Below, in pieces: positions 11,396 through 21,433 of a DNA stretch of 64,000 nt (positions within the stretch are counted from its first letter, which is position 1; the number at the start of each line of letters is the position of its first letter). Source of the stretch: Cacajao melanocephalus (lineage: Eukaryota; Chordata; Mammalia; Primates; Pitheciidae); contig CAUYLG010047074.1 in assembly GCA_963573385.1 (NCBI GenBank), positions 1 to 64,000 of the forward strand, written 5' to 3'. Made by a program: the position numbers and the translations under genes. The notes beneath the pieces are model-generated. The model was not told where the DNA came from. It did not search any database and worked only from the letters and a program-made list of their open reading frames with translations.

Positions 11396-12289
11396 CTTTG
11401 GGCATATGTATAGTACAAAATTATAATATTGTTTTTCTAGAATACAGATTTATCTTGGAATTCTGTGTGTTATCGAGCAACTTTATTCAAAAAGAGTTTC
11501 CTATTCTAACATCCTCCTAATCTCTAGGTTTAGCCTAAGTAGGCTATATTTAGCCTAAATATATACATTTAAATTATTGGGAAATAGCAGTTTTCAATAC
11601 TCAGTAACCTTGGAAACATTGCACTTATGACTGCAAAATTATCATAATCCTCAAGTATAGTCTACACTGAAAAGAATGTTGGGGGCTGTAACTTTCCTTT
11701 ATTATTCAACAGTATATGACTCAATGTGTCTTTCTGTGTACTTCTTCAAATTTTTGCAAAATGTCATACTGACATTGTGCTTGTGTCAACTGAAATACTT
11801 AATACTACCTACACCCCCAGTTATCATTCCACCATGCTATGCATATGCTAAAGGTTTTGAACCTAAATACATCACTCTCCGTTTAGTTTTTATATTTAAC
11901 GCAAACCAAATAATTTTAGCGGGTGATTTTTTTCATAAGACTGCCTTTAAACCTTACTGCTTTAAAAATATGGTTAATTTTACAAATGTTCACCTTTTTA
12001 AGAGTTATCAGAAAAACGTTCATCTTGTAATATTCAAGTTTTATTGATATTAATTGGTAAATCAAAATGAAAATATTGTTTTATTATTGTTGCATTCCCT
12101 TTTCATTATTTCTTTAAAATTTTATTTTTAATGAGGAGTTTTGTAGAATCAAAGGTTCTATTTCCTAAAAACTAATTTACATAAGAATTCTACTTTGCAA
12201 TGCACAGTTACTGAGAAAGCACTACTTTAATGGTGCTCTAAGATTTGATCTGTACGTACAATAGTTTTGGCAATTTATAAGAAAATGAC
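11396..12289. other. Unassigned AT-rich sequence
   Basis: A 123-codon frame at 11676-12047 (plus strand) is the longest outside a recognised repeat in this part. It has AT-driven composition and no recognisable domain, and I see no splice or promoter context. It is treated as chance. Confidence 0.45.
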
Positions 12290-14444
12290 TCTGGCTTGTT
12301 TTCCAGCTCTGGGTCTCATCTCCACTGTTTCCTCTCCTTGACTTCAGGAGGCACCAGGTGGCTTTGCTGCAGCCTCTATCACCCTGTGATCTATACGCAC
12401 TGGGAGAGCCATAGGAAGGATGCCAAAGCTGGGAAATGTTTTACATTATTTTAAAGACTTATTAGAAGAAGCGAATGTTGTGACAGCCTACTAGATGAGG
12501 CCAGGTAGAAGATCAGCCATGAAGAGGCCACGACATTGGGAAGACTAGTGCACTTCAAGCACATCTTTGGAGAAAGGCATGCAGAGTGGGAATTCAACCC
12601 CTGGTCTGAAGGGAGAAGAAGCTGGGAACCCAGCACAGGACTGTCACCTGCTGGAAATGGTTCTGGGCCCCCCGTGACTCATGGGGAAAGAGTGAGCTGA
12701 ACAGGCAAGGCGTGACCTGCTTTCCCTAAAAACTTCTGGAATCCTGGCATCAGGAGACCCGCAAACCCCATGGACACTTGAACTGGCAGGAAGAGCTGCT
12801 TAGAGAATTGGTAGGGTCAGAACTCCAGCCTGTGTAGAGCACAGAATGTTGAGTGTGGGACATCTGCAGGGAGTATGGCCAGGAATGCCTATTTCCCAAA
12901 GCAGCTTGCCATGCTCTCCTAGGAGACTTTAGCCTTAGAGGAACTGTCAGACCTAAACAGAGCAGGGCAGGTCGATTTAGTCTCAGTGTGCCCTCTCTGC
13001 CACCCTCAACTCCATATGCTAGAATCTCCCAGGGCCCTGGCTTGGCCAAGCCCACTTATGATACAGCCTTAGATGCCCAACTGGGGTGCCTCCTGGAAGC
13101 CGCATCATAGTTTTTTCACCAGCTGACTATGCCTGACCATCACAGAGTTCCAGCAGAGTGACACTTGCTGATGCCAACAAGTCCACCTGCACCTTCCCAC
13201 CACTGCATCCCCTATGCCACCTTGTTATGTACTTGTCATAACCCTCCCAACCCCCTCCCCACATTGCTTAGCCAGCTTGCAGGTGTAGGGGACCTTACCT
13301 TCCCTCCACAGCTGAGGCCATCCACCACTATCAAGTAGGCTTTATCCCTATGTTACGAATTTGGTTCAATGTACACAGATCAGTGTACCACTCTACCACT
13401 CCATTGCTGCCAGTGTGAGTGTATCCCCAACTAACTGCACCACCATTGCCATTTTGAACACATACATGGAGGCCAGAAGCCCCACCCTTTATTGTGCACC
13501 ACCACCTCTACTGGCCCAAATGTATGCATGGAGGCCAGAAGTCCTGCAGCCACCAGTGCGCAGCCCGAACTGACATCACCCCTGGCACAAACATGCATAA
13601 AAAGGTCAGCAGCCTGGCACCCACCAGTGCCCCACTCCAGTTAGCATGAGTGCACCCTGCCATACTCCCTGCTACTGGTACATGCAAATGAACACAGTTC
13701 CCATTGCGACTGCTGCAGTGAAGCACTTTGGCTGGACCATCCATTGAAGAATTGTAACCAACTGTTAGGATCATCACTCTGTTCCATGTAGCAGAGTAGG
13801 TTCCTAAACTCAAGCAGCTGAAGGACAAAGCTTGATATCAACCTCTCAGAGTTACAGCATAAAGCCCAAGAGTGCTGAGCTGAGCCTTGGCTTCCTAAAA
13901 TCTTCCAGAAATAAAGCCAGTTGACTGAACTCACCTTATACCACAATAAAACCCCAAAAAGCATAAAAGAAGATAAAAGCAAAAAACACAGCAACTTTAA
14001 AGACTTAAGGAATATCAGCACACATAAGTGAGAAAGAATAAGGCCAGAACTCTGGCAAATCAAAAAGCCAGAGTGTCTTAACCATGAATGCCTGCACTAG
14101 TTCTCCCACAATGGTTCTTAACCAGGCTGAGATGGCAGAAATGACAGAAATAGAATTCAGAATATGAAAAAAAAAAATGAAGATAATCAGGATTTAGTAA
14201 AAAGTTGAAACCAAATCCAAGGATTTTAAGAAATACAATAAAACAATACAGGGATTGAAGAAAAGAGATGGCTATTTTAAGAAAGAACCAAACTGATTGA
14301 ATAAAGCTGAAAAAAATCACTTCAAGAATTTCAGAATACAATTCCAAGTATTAAGAGCAGAATTTAAAAAACTGAGAAAAGAATCTCAGAGCTTGAAGAA
14401 TGGTTCTTTCAAATAACTCAGACAAAAATAAAGAGAAAATACTA
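12290..14444 (+). mobile_element. LINE-1 5' UTR and start of ORF1 (L1PB/L1MA-like)
   Basis: GC-richer than the surroundings because it is an L1 promoter/5' UTR. Landmarks: 'agtgggaattcaacccctg' (about 12587), 'ggccaagcccactta' (about 13044), 'catggaggccagaag' twice (13466 and 13529), 'aataaagccagttgactgaa' (13911) and 'cagagtgtcttaaccatga' (14069). ORF1 N-terminal coiled-coil sequence follows from about 14110 and is broken by stops. Antisense frames of 101-140 codons (12750-14063) are shadows in this UTR. The element continues at 14743 after a nested insertion. Confidence 0.85.
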
Positions 14445-14456
14445 AAGAATAATGAA

Positions 14457-14730
14457 AACCAAACACTGCATATTCTTACTCCTAAGTGGGAGTTGAACAA
14501 TGAAAACACATGGACTCAGAGAGGGGAACATCACACACCAGGGCCTGTCAGTGAGTAGAGGAAAGAGGAGGAAGAGCATTTGGACAAACACCTAATGCAT
14601 ATGGGGCTTAAGATCTAGAAGACAGGTTGATAGGTACAGCAAACCACCATGGCACATGCATACCTATGTAACAACCCTGTACATTTAACACGTATCCCAG
14701 AACTTAAAGTAAATAAATAAATTTTAAAAA
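14457..14730 (+). mobile_element. Nested L1 3' end
   Basis: A 5'-truncated L1 copy: 'ccaaacactgcatattctta', 'acatcacacaccagggcct', 'accatggcacatgcatacct', 'cccagaacttaaagt' and an A-rich tail. It sits inside the older L1 ORF1. An imperfect 12-bp target duplication flanks it: aagaataatgaa (14445-14456) and aagaagaatgaa (14731-14742). This is textbook target-primed reverse transcription into another L1. Confidence 0.9.
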
Positions 14731-14742
14731 AAGAAGAATGAA

Positions 14743-16185
14743 CTAAGCGTCTGAAAAATATGGGATTATGTAAAAAGGCAAAATCTATAACTCATTATTA
14801 TTCCCAAAAGTGAGGGGAAAAAACTTGGAAAAACATATTTGAGGATATTGTCCATAAAAATTTCCCCAACCTTTCTAGAGAGTACGACATTCAGATTCAG
14901 CAAATGCAGAGAAACTCCTGCAAGATACTACACAAAACCATTATTTGTAAGACACATATTTTTTCAGATTCTGAAAGGCCTAAATGAAAGAAAAGAAAAA
15001 TGTCAAATGAAGCTGTAGAGAAGGAATGGGTCACCTACGAAAGAACCTCCATCAGACTAGAAGCAGACATTTCAGCAAAAACTACAAGCCAAAAGAGATT
15101 GGGGACTTATTTTTAGCATTCTTAAAAAAAACGAAAGTCCAACCAAGAATATATTCAGCCAAACTAAACTTCATAAACAAAGAAGGAAGAAGATGCTTCA
15201 CAGACAAACAAATACTAAGGGAATCTGTTACCCCCAGACCTGCCTGACAAGAGGTCTCTTAGGAAAGCACTTAATATGGAAAGGAAAGACCATTACCAGC
15301 CACTACAAAACACACTGAAGTACATAGACCATTGTAAAATAACCACACAAACAAGTCTGCATAATAACCAGCTAACAACATAACACGATTGAGTCTGCAT
15401 ATATCAATAGTAACCTTAAATGTAAATGGCTAAATACCATAATTAAAAGGAACAGAGTGTCAAGTTAGCTGAAGAAGCAAGAATCAGTGGTGCTGTCTTC
15501 AGAAGACTCATCTCACATGCAGTGACACCAATAGGATCAAAGTAAAGGGATGGAGAAAAATCTACCAAGCAATTAGAAAATGAAAACAAGCAAACAAACA
15601 AACATGGGTCGCTATTCTAATTTCAGACAAAATCGACTTTAAACAAACAAAGATTAAAAAAAAAGAAAGAAAGACAGTATATAATGGTAAAAGGTTCAAT
15701 TCAACAAGAAGACCAAGAAGACCTGTCAAAAATATATATCCAGACAACAAAGGAGTACCCAGATAAAGCAAGTTCTTAGAGACCTAGTAAGAGACTTACT
15801 TAGATAACTGCATAATAATAGTGGAAGACTTTAATACATCACTGACACTATTAGATCATCAAGACAGAAAATTATCAAAGATGTTTGGCACCTGAACTTG
15901 ACTCTGGACCAAATCCTCTCCACCATAAACAACATAATATACATGATTTACCTTTGCACATGGCACATATTCTAAAATTGACCATACAACTGGCCATAAA
16001 AAATCCTCAGCAAATTAAAAAAATCAAAATCATACCAACTACACTCTTGGAACACAACGCAATAGAAATAGAAATCAATATTTTAAAAATCGCTCAAAAC
16101 CATACAATTACATGGAAATTAAACATCCTGCTCTTGAATAACTTTTAAATAAACAACAAAATTAAGGCAGAAATAATTAAATTAA
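14743..16185 (+). pseudogene. LINE-1 ORF1 (3' part) and ORF2 endonuclease remnant
   Basis: Continuation of the 12290 element. The ORF1 C-terminal domain is recognisable at about 14760-15250; a 73-codon open piece at 15026-15247 is the best preserved. The ORF2 start lies near 15380, where the expected ATG reads ATA. Endonuclease-domain text follows (for example 'ggagaaaaatctaccaagca' at 15550 and 'attaaacatcctgctc' at 16119). The L1 match stops near 16185, soon after the endonuclease domain. The reverse transcriptase and 3' UTR of this copy are absent. Frameshifts and stops throughout; not functional. Confidence 0.85.
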
Positions 16186-16705
16186 TCGAAATTATTCCAT
16201 GAATAGGCTTATCTGTATTTTACAGATAAGAAAACTGAGGCAGAGTTGTTAATAAAGTTACTCTGGGTCACACATGTTGCCATGTTCTGTGAGAAACTGA
16301 GAAGAATTGGAGATGCCAAATTCTCTTTCAACTATGTAGCTGCATCCCCTGCAGAGACTGAGAGCCACCATTAAAAAGGAGTTCCTAACCTTGCGTGAAG
16401 AGTTTCTTTGCAGTTTTCATTTGACTGTGACTTTTTCATGTCTAAAATTTGTTTGGAAATAGGTCTCTATTTTCCACATTACACCAATTTTTTTTAATGT
16501 TCCATCAAAGACACAACTCATGCTTTCTAGACCATGTAACTGTGTTGTTATTTAAGTTTTTGTTCCTATTTCTATAGCATATTCTGGTTTATTTCTATTT
16601 CTCTTCCTTCTTTCTGAATTTGCCCACTAGAAGCTGATCTCTAGATAGAAGTAATCAAATGTTTATTAAAAGTATCAGGTCTTTCCAAATTTTTCCTATC
16701 TGTGC
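16186..16705. other. Non-L1 spacer between two L1 copies
   Basis: Not L1. It contains a MIR (16205-16275), which is older than either L1. This shows the spacer is ancestral sequence and that the two L1 copies are separate insertions. Confidence 0.6.
16205..16275 (-). repeat. MIR SINE, antisense
   Basis: 'ttacagataagaaaactgag' followed by 'gcagagttgttaataaagtt' and 'ggtcacac' is the antisense MIR core. Confidence 0.75.
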
Positions 16706-18990
16706 TGAACCAATGACAAAAACCATATGATTATCTCAATAGATGCAGAAAAGGCCTTTGATAAAATTCAACACCCCTGCATGATAAAAACTCTCAATAA
16801 ACTTGGTATTGATGGAAGATGCCTCAAAATAATAAGAGCTATTTATGACAAACCCACAGCATATATCATACTGAATGGATAAAAGCTAGAAGCATTCCCT
16901 TTGAAACTGACACAAAACAAGGATGTCCTCTCTCACCAGTCCTATTCAACATACTATTGGAAGTTCTGGCCAGGGCCAGACAAGAGAAAGAAATAAAAGG
17001 TATTCTAGTAGGAAGAGAGGAAGTGAAATTGTCTCTGTTTGCGGATTATATGATTGTATATTTAGAAAACCCCAACATCTCTGCCCAAAATCTCCTTAAG
17101 CTGATAAGCAACTTCAGCAAAGTCTCAGGATACAACATCAATGTACAAAAATCACAAGCATTCCTCTGCACCAATAACAAACAGAGAGCCAAGTCATGAG
17201 TGAACTCCCATTCACAATTGCTACAAAAAGTAAAATACCTAGGAATACAACTTACAAGGAATGTGAAGGACCTCTTCAAGAAGAACTACAAACCACTGCT
17301 CAAGGAAATAAGAGAGGACACAAACAGATGGAAAAACATTCCATGACCATGGATAGGAAGTATCAATATCATGAAAATGGCCATACTACACAAAGTAATT
17401 TATAGATTCAATGCTATCCCATCAAGGTACCATTGACTTTTTTCACAAATTAGAAAAAACTACTTTAAATTTCATATGGAACCAAAAAAGAGCCTATATA
17501 ACCAAGACAATCCTAAGCAAAAACAAAAAGCTGGAGGCATCATGCTACCTGACTTCAAACTATACTACAAGGCTACAGTAACAAAAACAGCATGGTATTG
17601 GTACGAAAACAGATACATAGACCAATGGAGCAGAACAGAGGCCTCAGAAATAACACCACACATGTACAATCATCTGATCTTTGACAAACCTGACAAAAAC
17701 AAGCAAGGGGTAAATGATTCCCTATTTAATAAATGGTACTGGGAAAACTGGCTAGCCATATGCAGAAAACTGAAATTTGATCCCTTTCTCAGACCTTATA
17801 CAAAAATCAACTCAAGATGAATTAATAACTTAAACATAACACCTAAAACCATAAAAACCCTAGAAGAAAACCTATGCAATACCATTCAGCATATAGGCAT
17901 GGGCAGTCTTCATGACTAAAACACAAAAAGCAATGGCAACAAAAGCCAAATTTGACAAATGAAATCTAATTAAACTAAAGAGCCTCTGCACACTAAAAGA
18001 AACTATCATCAGAGTGAACAGGCAACATACAGAATGAGAGAAAATTTTTGCAGTCTATCCACATGACAAAGGGCTAATGGCCAGAATCTACAAGGAACTT
18101 AAACAAATTTGCAAAACAACCCCATCAAAAAGTGAGCGAAGGATATGAACTGACACTTCTCAAAAGAAGACATTTATGCAGCCAACAAACATATGAAAAA
18201 AAGCTCATCATCACTGGTCATTAGAGAAACACAAATCAAAACCACAATGAGGTACCATCTCACACCAGTTAGAATGGTGATCATTAAAAAGTCAGGAAAC
18301 AACAGATGCCAGAGGGGAAGTAGAGAAATAGGAACACTTTTATGCTGTTTTTGGGAGTGTAAATTAGTTCAACTATTGTGGAAGATAGTGTGACCATTTG
18401 ACCCAGAAATACCATCTGACCCAGCAATCCCATTACTGGGTATATATCAGTAATATACCAGCAATTCCATTACTGTGTATATATACAAAGGATTATAAAT
18501 CATTAGCATAAAGGCACATGCACACATATGTTTATTGTGGCACTCTTCACAATAGCAAAGACTTGGAACTGACCAAAATGCCCATCAATGATAGACTGCA
18601 TAAAGAAAATGTGAAACATATACACCATGGACTACTATGCAACCATTAAAAAGGATGAGTTCATGTCCTTTGTGGGGACATGGATGAGGCTGGAAACCAT
18701 TTTTCTCAGCAAACTAACACAGGATCAGAAAACCAAACACCGCATGTTCTCACTCATGAGTAAGAATTGAACAATAAGAACACATGGACATAGGGAATGA
18801 AACATCACACACCTGGGCCTATCGGGGGGTGGATGGCTAGGGGAGGGATAGCAATAGGAGAAATACATAATGTAGATGATGGCTTAATGGGTGCAGCAAA
18901 CAACCATGGCACATGTATAGCTAAGTAAAACCCTGCATGTTCTGCACATGTATCCCAGAACTTAAAGTATAATTTAAAAAGAAAAAAGAC
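16706..18990 (+). pseudogene. 5'-truncated LINE-1: ORF2 reverse transcriptase to 3' UTR (L1PA/L1PB-like)
   Basis: It begins in ORF2 just before the RT motif [12 protein letters not shown] (16732-16767). It continues through the RT, the C-terminal region and the 3' UTR to an A-rich tail near 18990. Inactivating changes are visible. The usual NGQK reads NG-stop (taa at 16880). The catalytic FADD motif reads FADY (17038-17049), losing the second metal-binding aspartate. Frames are broken into pieces at 16957-17199, 17196-17405, 17476-17820 and 18193-18393. A 27-base block is partly duplicated at 18421-18447 and 18458-18484. A primate-age, dead copy. Confidence 0.93.
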
Positions 18991-19273
18991 ACAATTTCAA
19001 TACAGTGTAATAATGTGCTGGCCTATAGTGTTTCATGAAAACATAGAGGATAGTTTTCATAAAGCTCTAACACTAAAGAAACTTTCTTGAATCTTGATAG
19101 CTTAGACATGACCTGCAAGCAGCGATTAAAGCTGCAGCAAATCATACTATAAAGGCATTTCAAGACGAAAAAAATAGCACATGCAAAAGTTTACAAATAG
19201 GATGAAATAATACTTTTCAGGAAATTAGAAGTAATTCAATATGGATAACTGAGAAGACATAGGGTTGGAAAAT
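18991..19273. other. Unassigned sequence
   Basis: Follows the L1 tail; no repeat recognised. Confidence 0.4.
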
Positions 19274-19757
19274 TGATACAGTTTGTACATTTGTCCCCTC
19301 CAAATCTCATACTGAGATTTGATCTTAGTGGAGCTGGGACCTGGTGGAATATAAGCAGTGATGAGCGAGTTTTGCAAGAGTTGTTCAAAAGAGCTTGGCA
19401 CTCGTCCTCTCTCTTTTCTTATTTATTTATTTATTTATTTGAGCCAAGGTCTTGCTCTGTCACCCAGGCTGGAGTGCAGTGGTGCCATCTGCAACCACTA
19501 CCTCCCAGGTTCAAGTGATTCTTGTGCCTCAGCCTCCTGAGTAGCTGAGATTACAGGCATGCATCACCACACCCGGCTTATATTTGTATTGTTAGTAGAA
19601 ATGGGGTTTCACTATGTTGTCCAGGGTGGCCTCGAACTCCTGAGCTCAAGCTATCCTCCTGCCTCAGCCTCCCAAGGTGCTGGGATTACAGGCATAAGCC
19701 ACCGTGTCCAGTCCCCCTCCTCCCTCTCTTGCTCCCTTCCTTTCACCATGTGACACA
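19274..19757 (+). mobile_element. MST/THE1-like LTR split by an Alu
   Basis: The left part 'tgatacagtttgtacattt', 'cccctccaaatctcatact' and 'gagctgggacctggtgga' is MaLR LTR. After the Alu it resumes with 'tccctctcttgctccc' and 'tttcaccatgtgaca', then ends near 19757. The 3' third, with the polyadenylation region, is missing. Confidence 0.75.
19418..19712 (-). repeat. Alu SINE, antisense, inside MST LTR
   Basis: A (TTTA)n tail at 19420-19441, followed by 'cttgctctgtcacccaggct' through 'ggcataagccaccgtgtcc'. AluJ/AluS-like. Two frames of 60-81 codons that read into it are not genes. Confidence 0.95.
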
Positions 19758-20244
19758 CAGGATCCCTGCAGTGTGAAGATATCTAAATCAGGAAACAGAC
19801 AAAAATATTGCAGTAATATGTATTAGAAATTATGGATTCCTGACATGGGAAAATAATAGCGAAAATGAAATGCGTAGTTTTGAAATATTGTTGATTGGAT
19901 ATGGGAGAGGGAGGAGTCAAGGGTTACTCCCATATTTCTGCCTTGCAGATTTGATAGCTACTTGTTTCACCATGAGAATACAGGCAAATACTCAGATTGT
20001 GGGGGATGGAATGAGAAGCAATAGATTCGGTTTCATAAGTTCTGAGTTAGAGGCACTTGTGAGCTGTCCTAATATCTTATAGGTGAGAGTAAATTGAATG
20101 AAAGGAACATTCTGACACAAAAATATATATAAACCACAAACATACAGATAATATGTGAAGTTATCAGAGTACTGGTGTTGGAGCCAACAAACATCAATAT
20201 TTAAGAGGTAAGTGAAGGAAGAGAGAGAGAAAGAAGTCACCGTA
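19758..20244. other. Unassigned sequence
   Basis: No recognised repeat. A short frame on each strand (about 70 and 99 codons) shows no known domain. Confidence 0.4.
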
Positions 20245-20515
20245 GTCCATTGGTTCTCAATCAGGGAAAAGAGGGCAATATTGCACTCCATGGGATCTTT
20301 GTCAATGTCTGGAATCAGTTTTTAAATTTTCATGACTCAAGCATGGGGCACAGATGAGGCATGCTACTGAAAGCTATGGTATAGAGGCCAGGAATGGGAC
20401 AAGAATGCTCTTAAACATCCTGCAATGCACACTACCACACACAACAACAAAAAAGTATGTAGTGAAAAATGTCAATAGTTTTGAAGCTGAGAAACTCTGA
20501 CATAGAAAAAGTGAG
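20245..20515 (+). mobile_element. MER20-like hAT-Charlie MITE
   Basis: Landmarks in order: 'attggttctcaatcaggg', 'gcaatattgcactcca', 'caatgtctggaatcag', 'agaggccaggaatggga', 'taaacatcctgcaatgca', 'aatgtcaatagttttgaag' and 'tgagaaactctgaca'. Both terminal inverted repeats (ggttctcaa and ttgagaaac-like) are visible. The name is from memory; the hAT MITE class is firm. Confidence 0.7.
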
Positions 20516-20950
20516 GACTATATCATACCTGCAAGAAAAGACAAGATACTATTTGAAAGAAACAGAGGAGAGATAGCAGCAGAATTTTTTTCTGAACCGT
20601 TCCACTGGGGGTAATAGTTTTAATGGATTAGTTAGAGCATCAGATGGGAGGAGACAGAAACATAAAGGGATTGTTGGAAAATGAAAAAGGGTTTTCCCAG
20701 ATGATTGACTGTGAAAGAGCAAGGGATGGGATGATAAGGGAGAGAAAAGGTACAATTATAGGAAGGAAATAAGCTCAAAATAGATTTAAAATGTATCTGG
20801 GAGACTTATAAAAAGCCAAATATTAATGGAAATAAGTCATGAGAAAAAATAGAAACAGAATTCGATAGAACAAGCAATGTAGTCAAAAGATAGAAATGGA
20901 TAGATTATAGATAATGAACAGAGCAATGGGAAGTGGGATAGATCTACAAA
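20516..20950. other. Unassigned, purine-rich sequence
   Basis: A/G-rich plus strand; no repeat recognised. The antisense frame at 20549-20755 is unremarkable. Confidence 0.4.
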
Positions 20951-21233
20951 GCCAGGTGTGGTGGCACATGTCTGTAATCCTGGCACTTTGAGAGGCTTAG
21001 GCAGGCAGAATGTCTGAGCTCAGGAGTTCGAGACCAGCCTGGGCAACATGGAGAAACCCTGTCTCTACTAAAATACAAAGTTTATTCAGACAGAGTGGCA
21101 AGAGAATTGCTTGAGCCTGGGAGGCAGAGGTATCAGTAAGCTGGGGTCATGCCACTGCACCTCAGCCTGGGCAACAAAGTGAGACTCCCTCTCAAAAAAG
21201 GAAAAAAACAAACCAAATAAAACAAAAAACAAA
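20951..21233 (+). repeat. Alu SINE, sense
   Basis: It starts 'gccaggtgtggtggcacat', contains 'gagaccagcctgggcaac', and ends in an A-rich, C-interrupted tail. Older Alu (J or early S). Short similar flanks, tctacaaa (20943-20950) and cctacaag (about 21234), suggest a decayed target duplication. Confidence 0.93.
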
Positions 21234-21371
21234 CCTACAAGACTAGAGAAATACCATTCTATTTAAGGAAGAATAATTATAAACTCAGCTACTGAATAGT
21301 GTTGTTACAGTTAACCAAGGCAGTACTTGTTTTTGTGAACTTGTAGATGAAGTCATCTACTAAAAACACTC

Positions 21372-21433
21372 TGTGCGTGTGTGTGTGTGTGCGCGCGCGC
21401 GTGTGTGTGTGTGTGTGCACGCGCACATGTATG
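21372..21433. repeat. (TG)n(CG)n(TG)n tract, Z-DNA-type
   Basis: Sixty-two bases of unbroken pyrimidine-purine alternation: TG units, then five GC units in the centre, then TG, ending tgcacgcgcacatgtatg. The central CG run is unusual in a CpG-depleted genome. Confidence 0.97.

Noticed and set aside
11676..12047. A 123-codon frame in non-repeat DNA
   Set aside because: No domain, low-complexity AT-driven amino acids, and no Kozak or exon context.
12290..13650. The GC-richer stretch as a possible CpG island or gene promoter
   Set aside because: It is explained by L1 5' UTR sequence, and CpG is depleted (mostly TG/CA decay).
13508..14063. Overlapping antisense frames of 106 and 140 codons (and 101 codons at 12750-13055)
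   Set aside because: They lie antisense in the 5' UTR of an old L1. The human ORF0 lies antisense in the L1 5' UTR but is a feature of younger L1PA copies, and I see no matching context here.
17476..17820. A 114-codon frame with a recognisable protein match
   Set aside because: It is a surviving piece of L1 ORF2 in a dead, 5'-truncated copy, not a gene.
18421..18484. A 27-base partial tandem duplication in the L1 3' region as a possible functional repeat
   Set aside because: Simple slippage duplication in a dead L1 copy; both copies match the same L1 consensus block.
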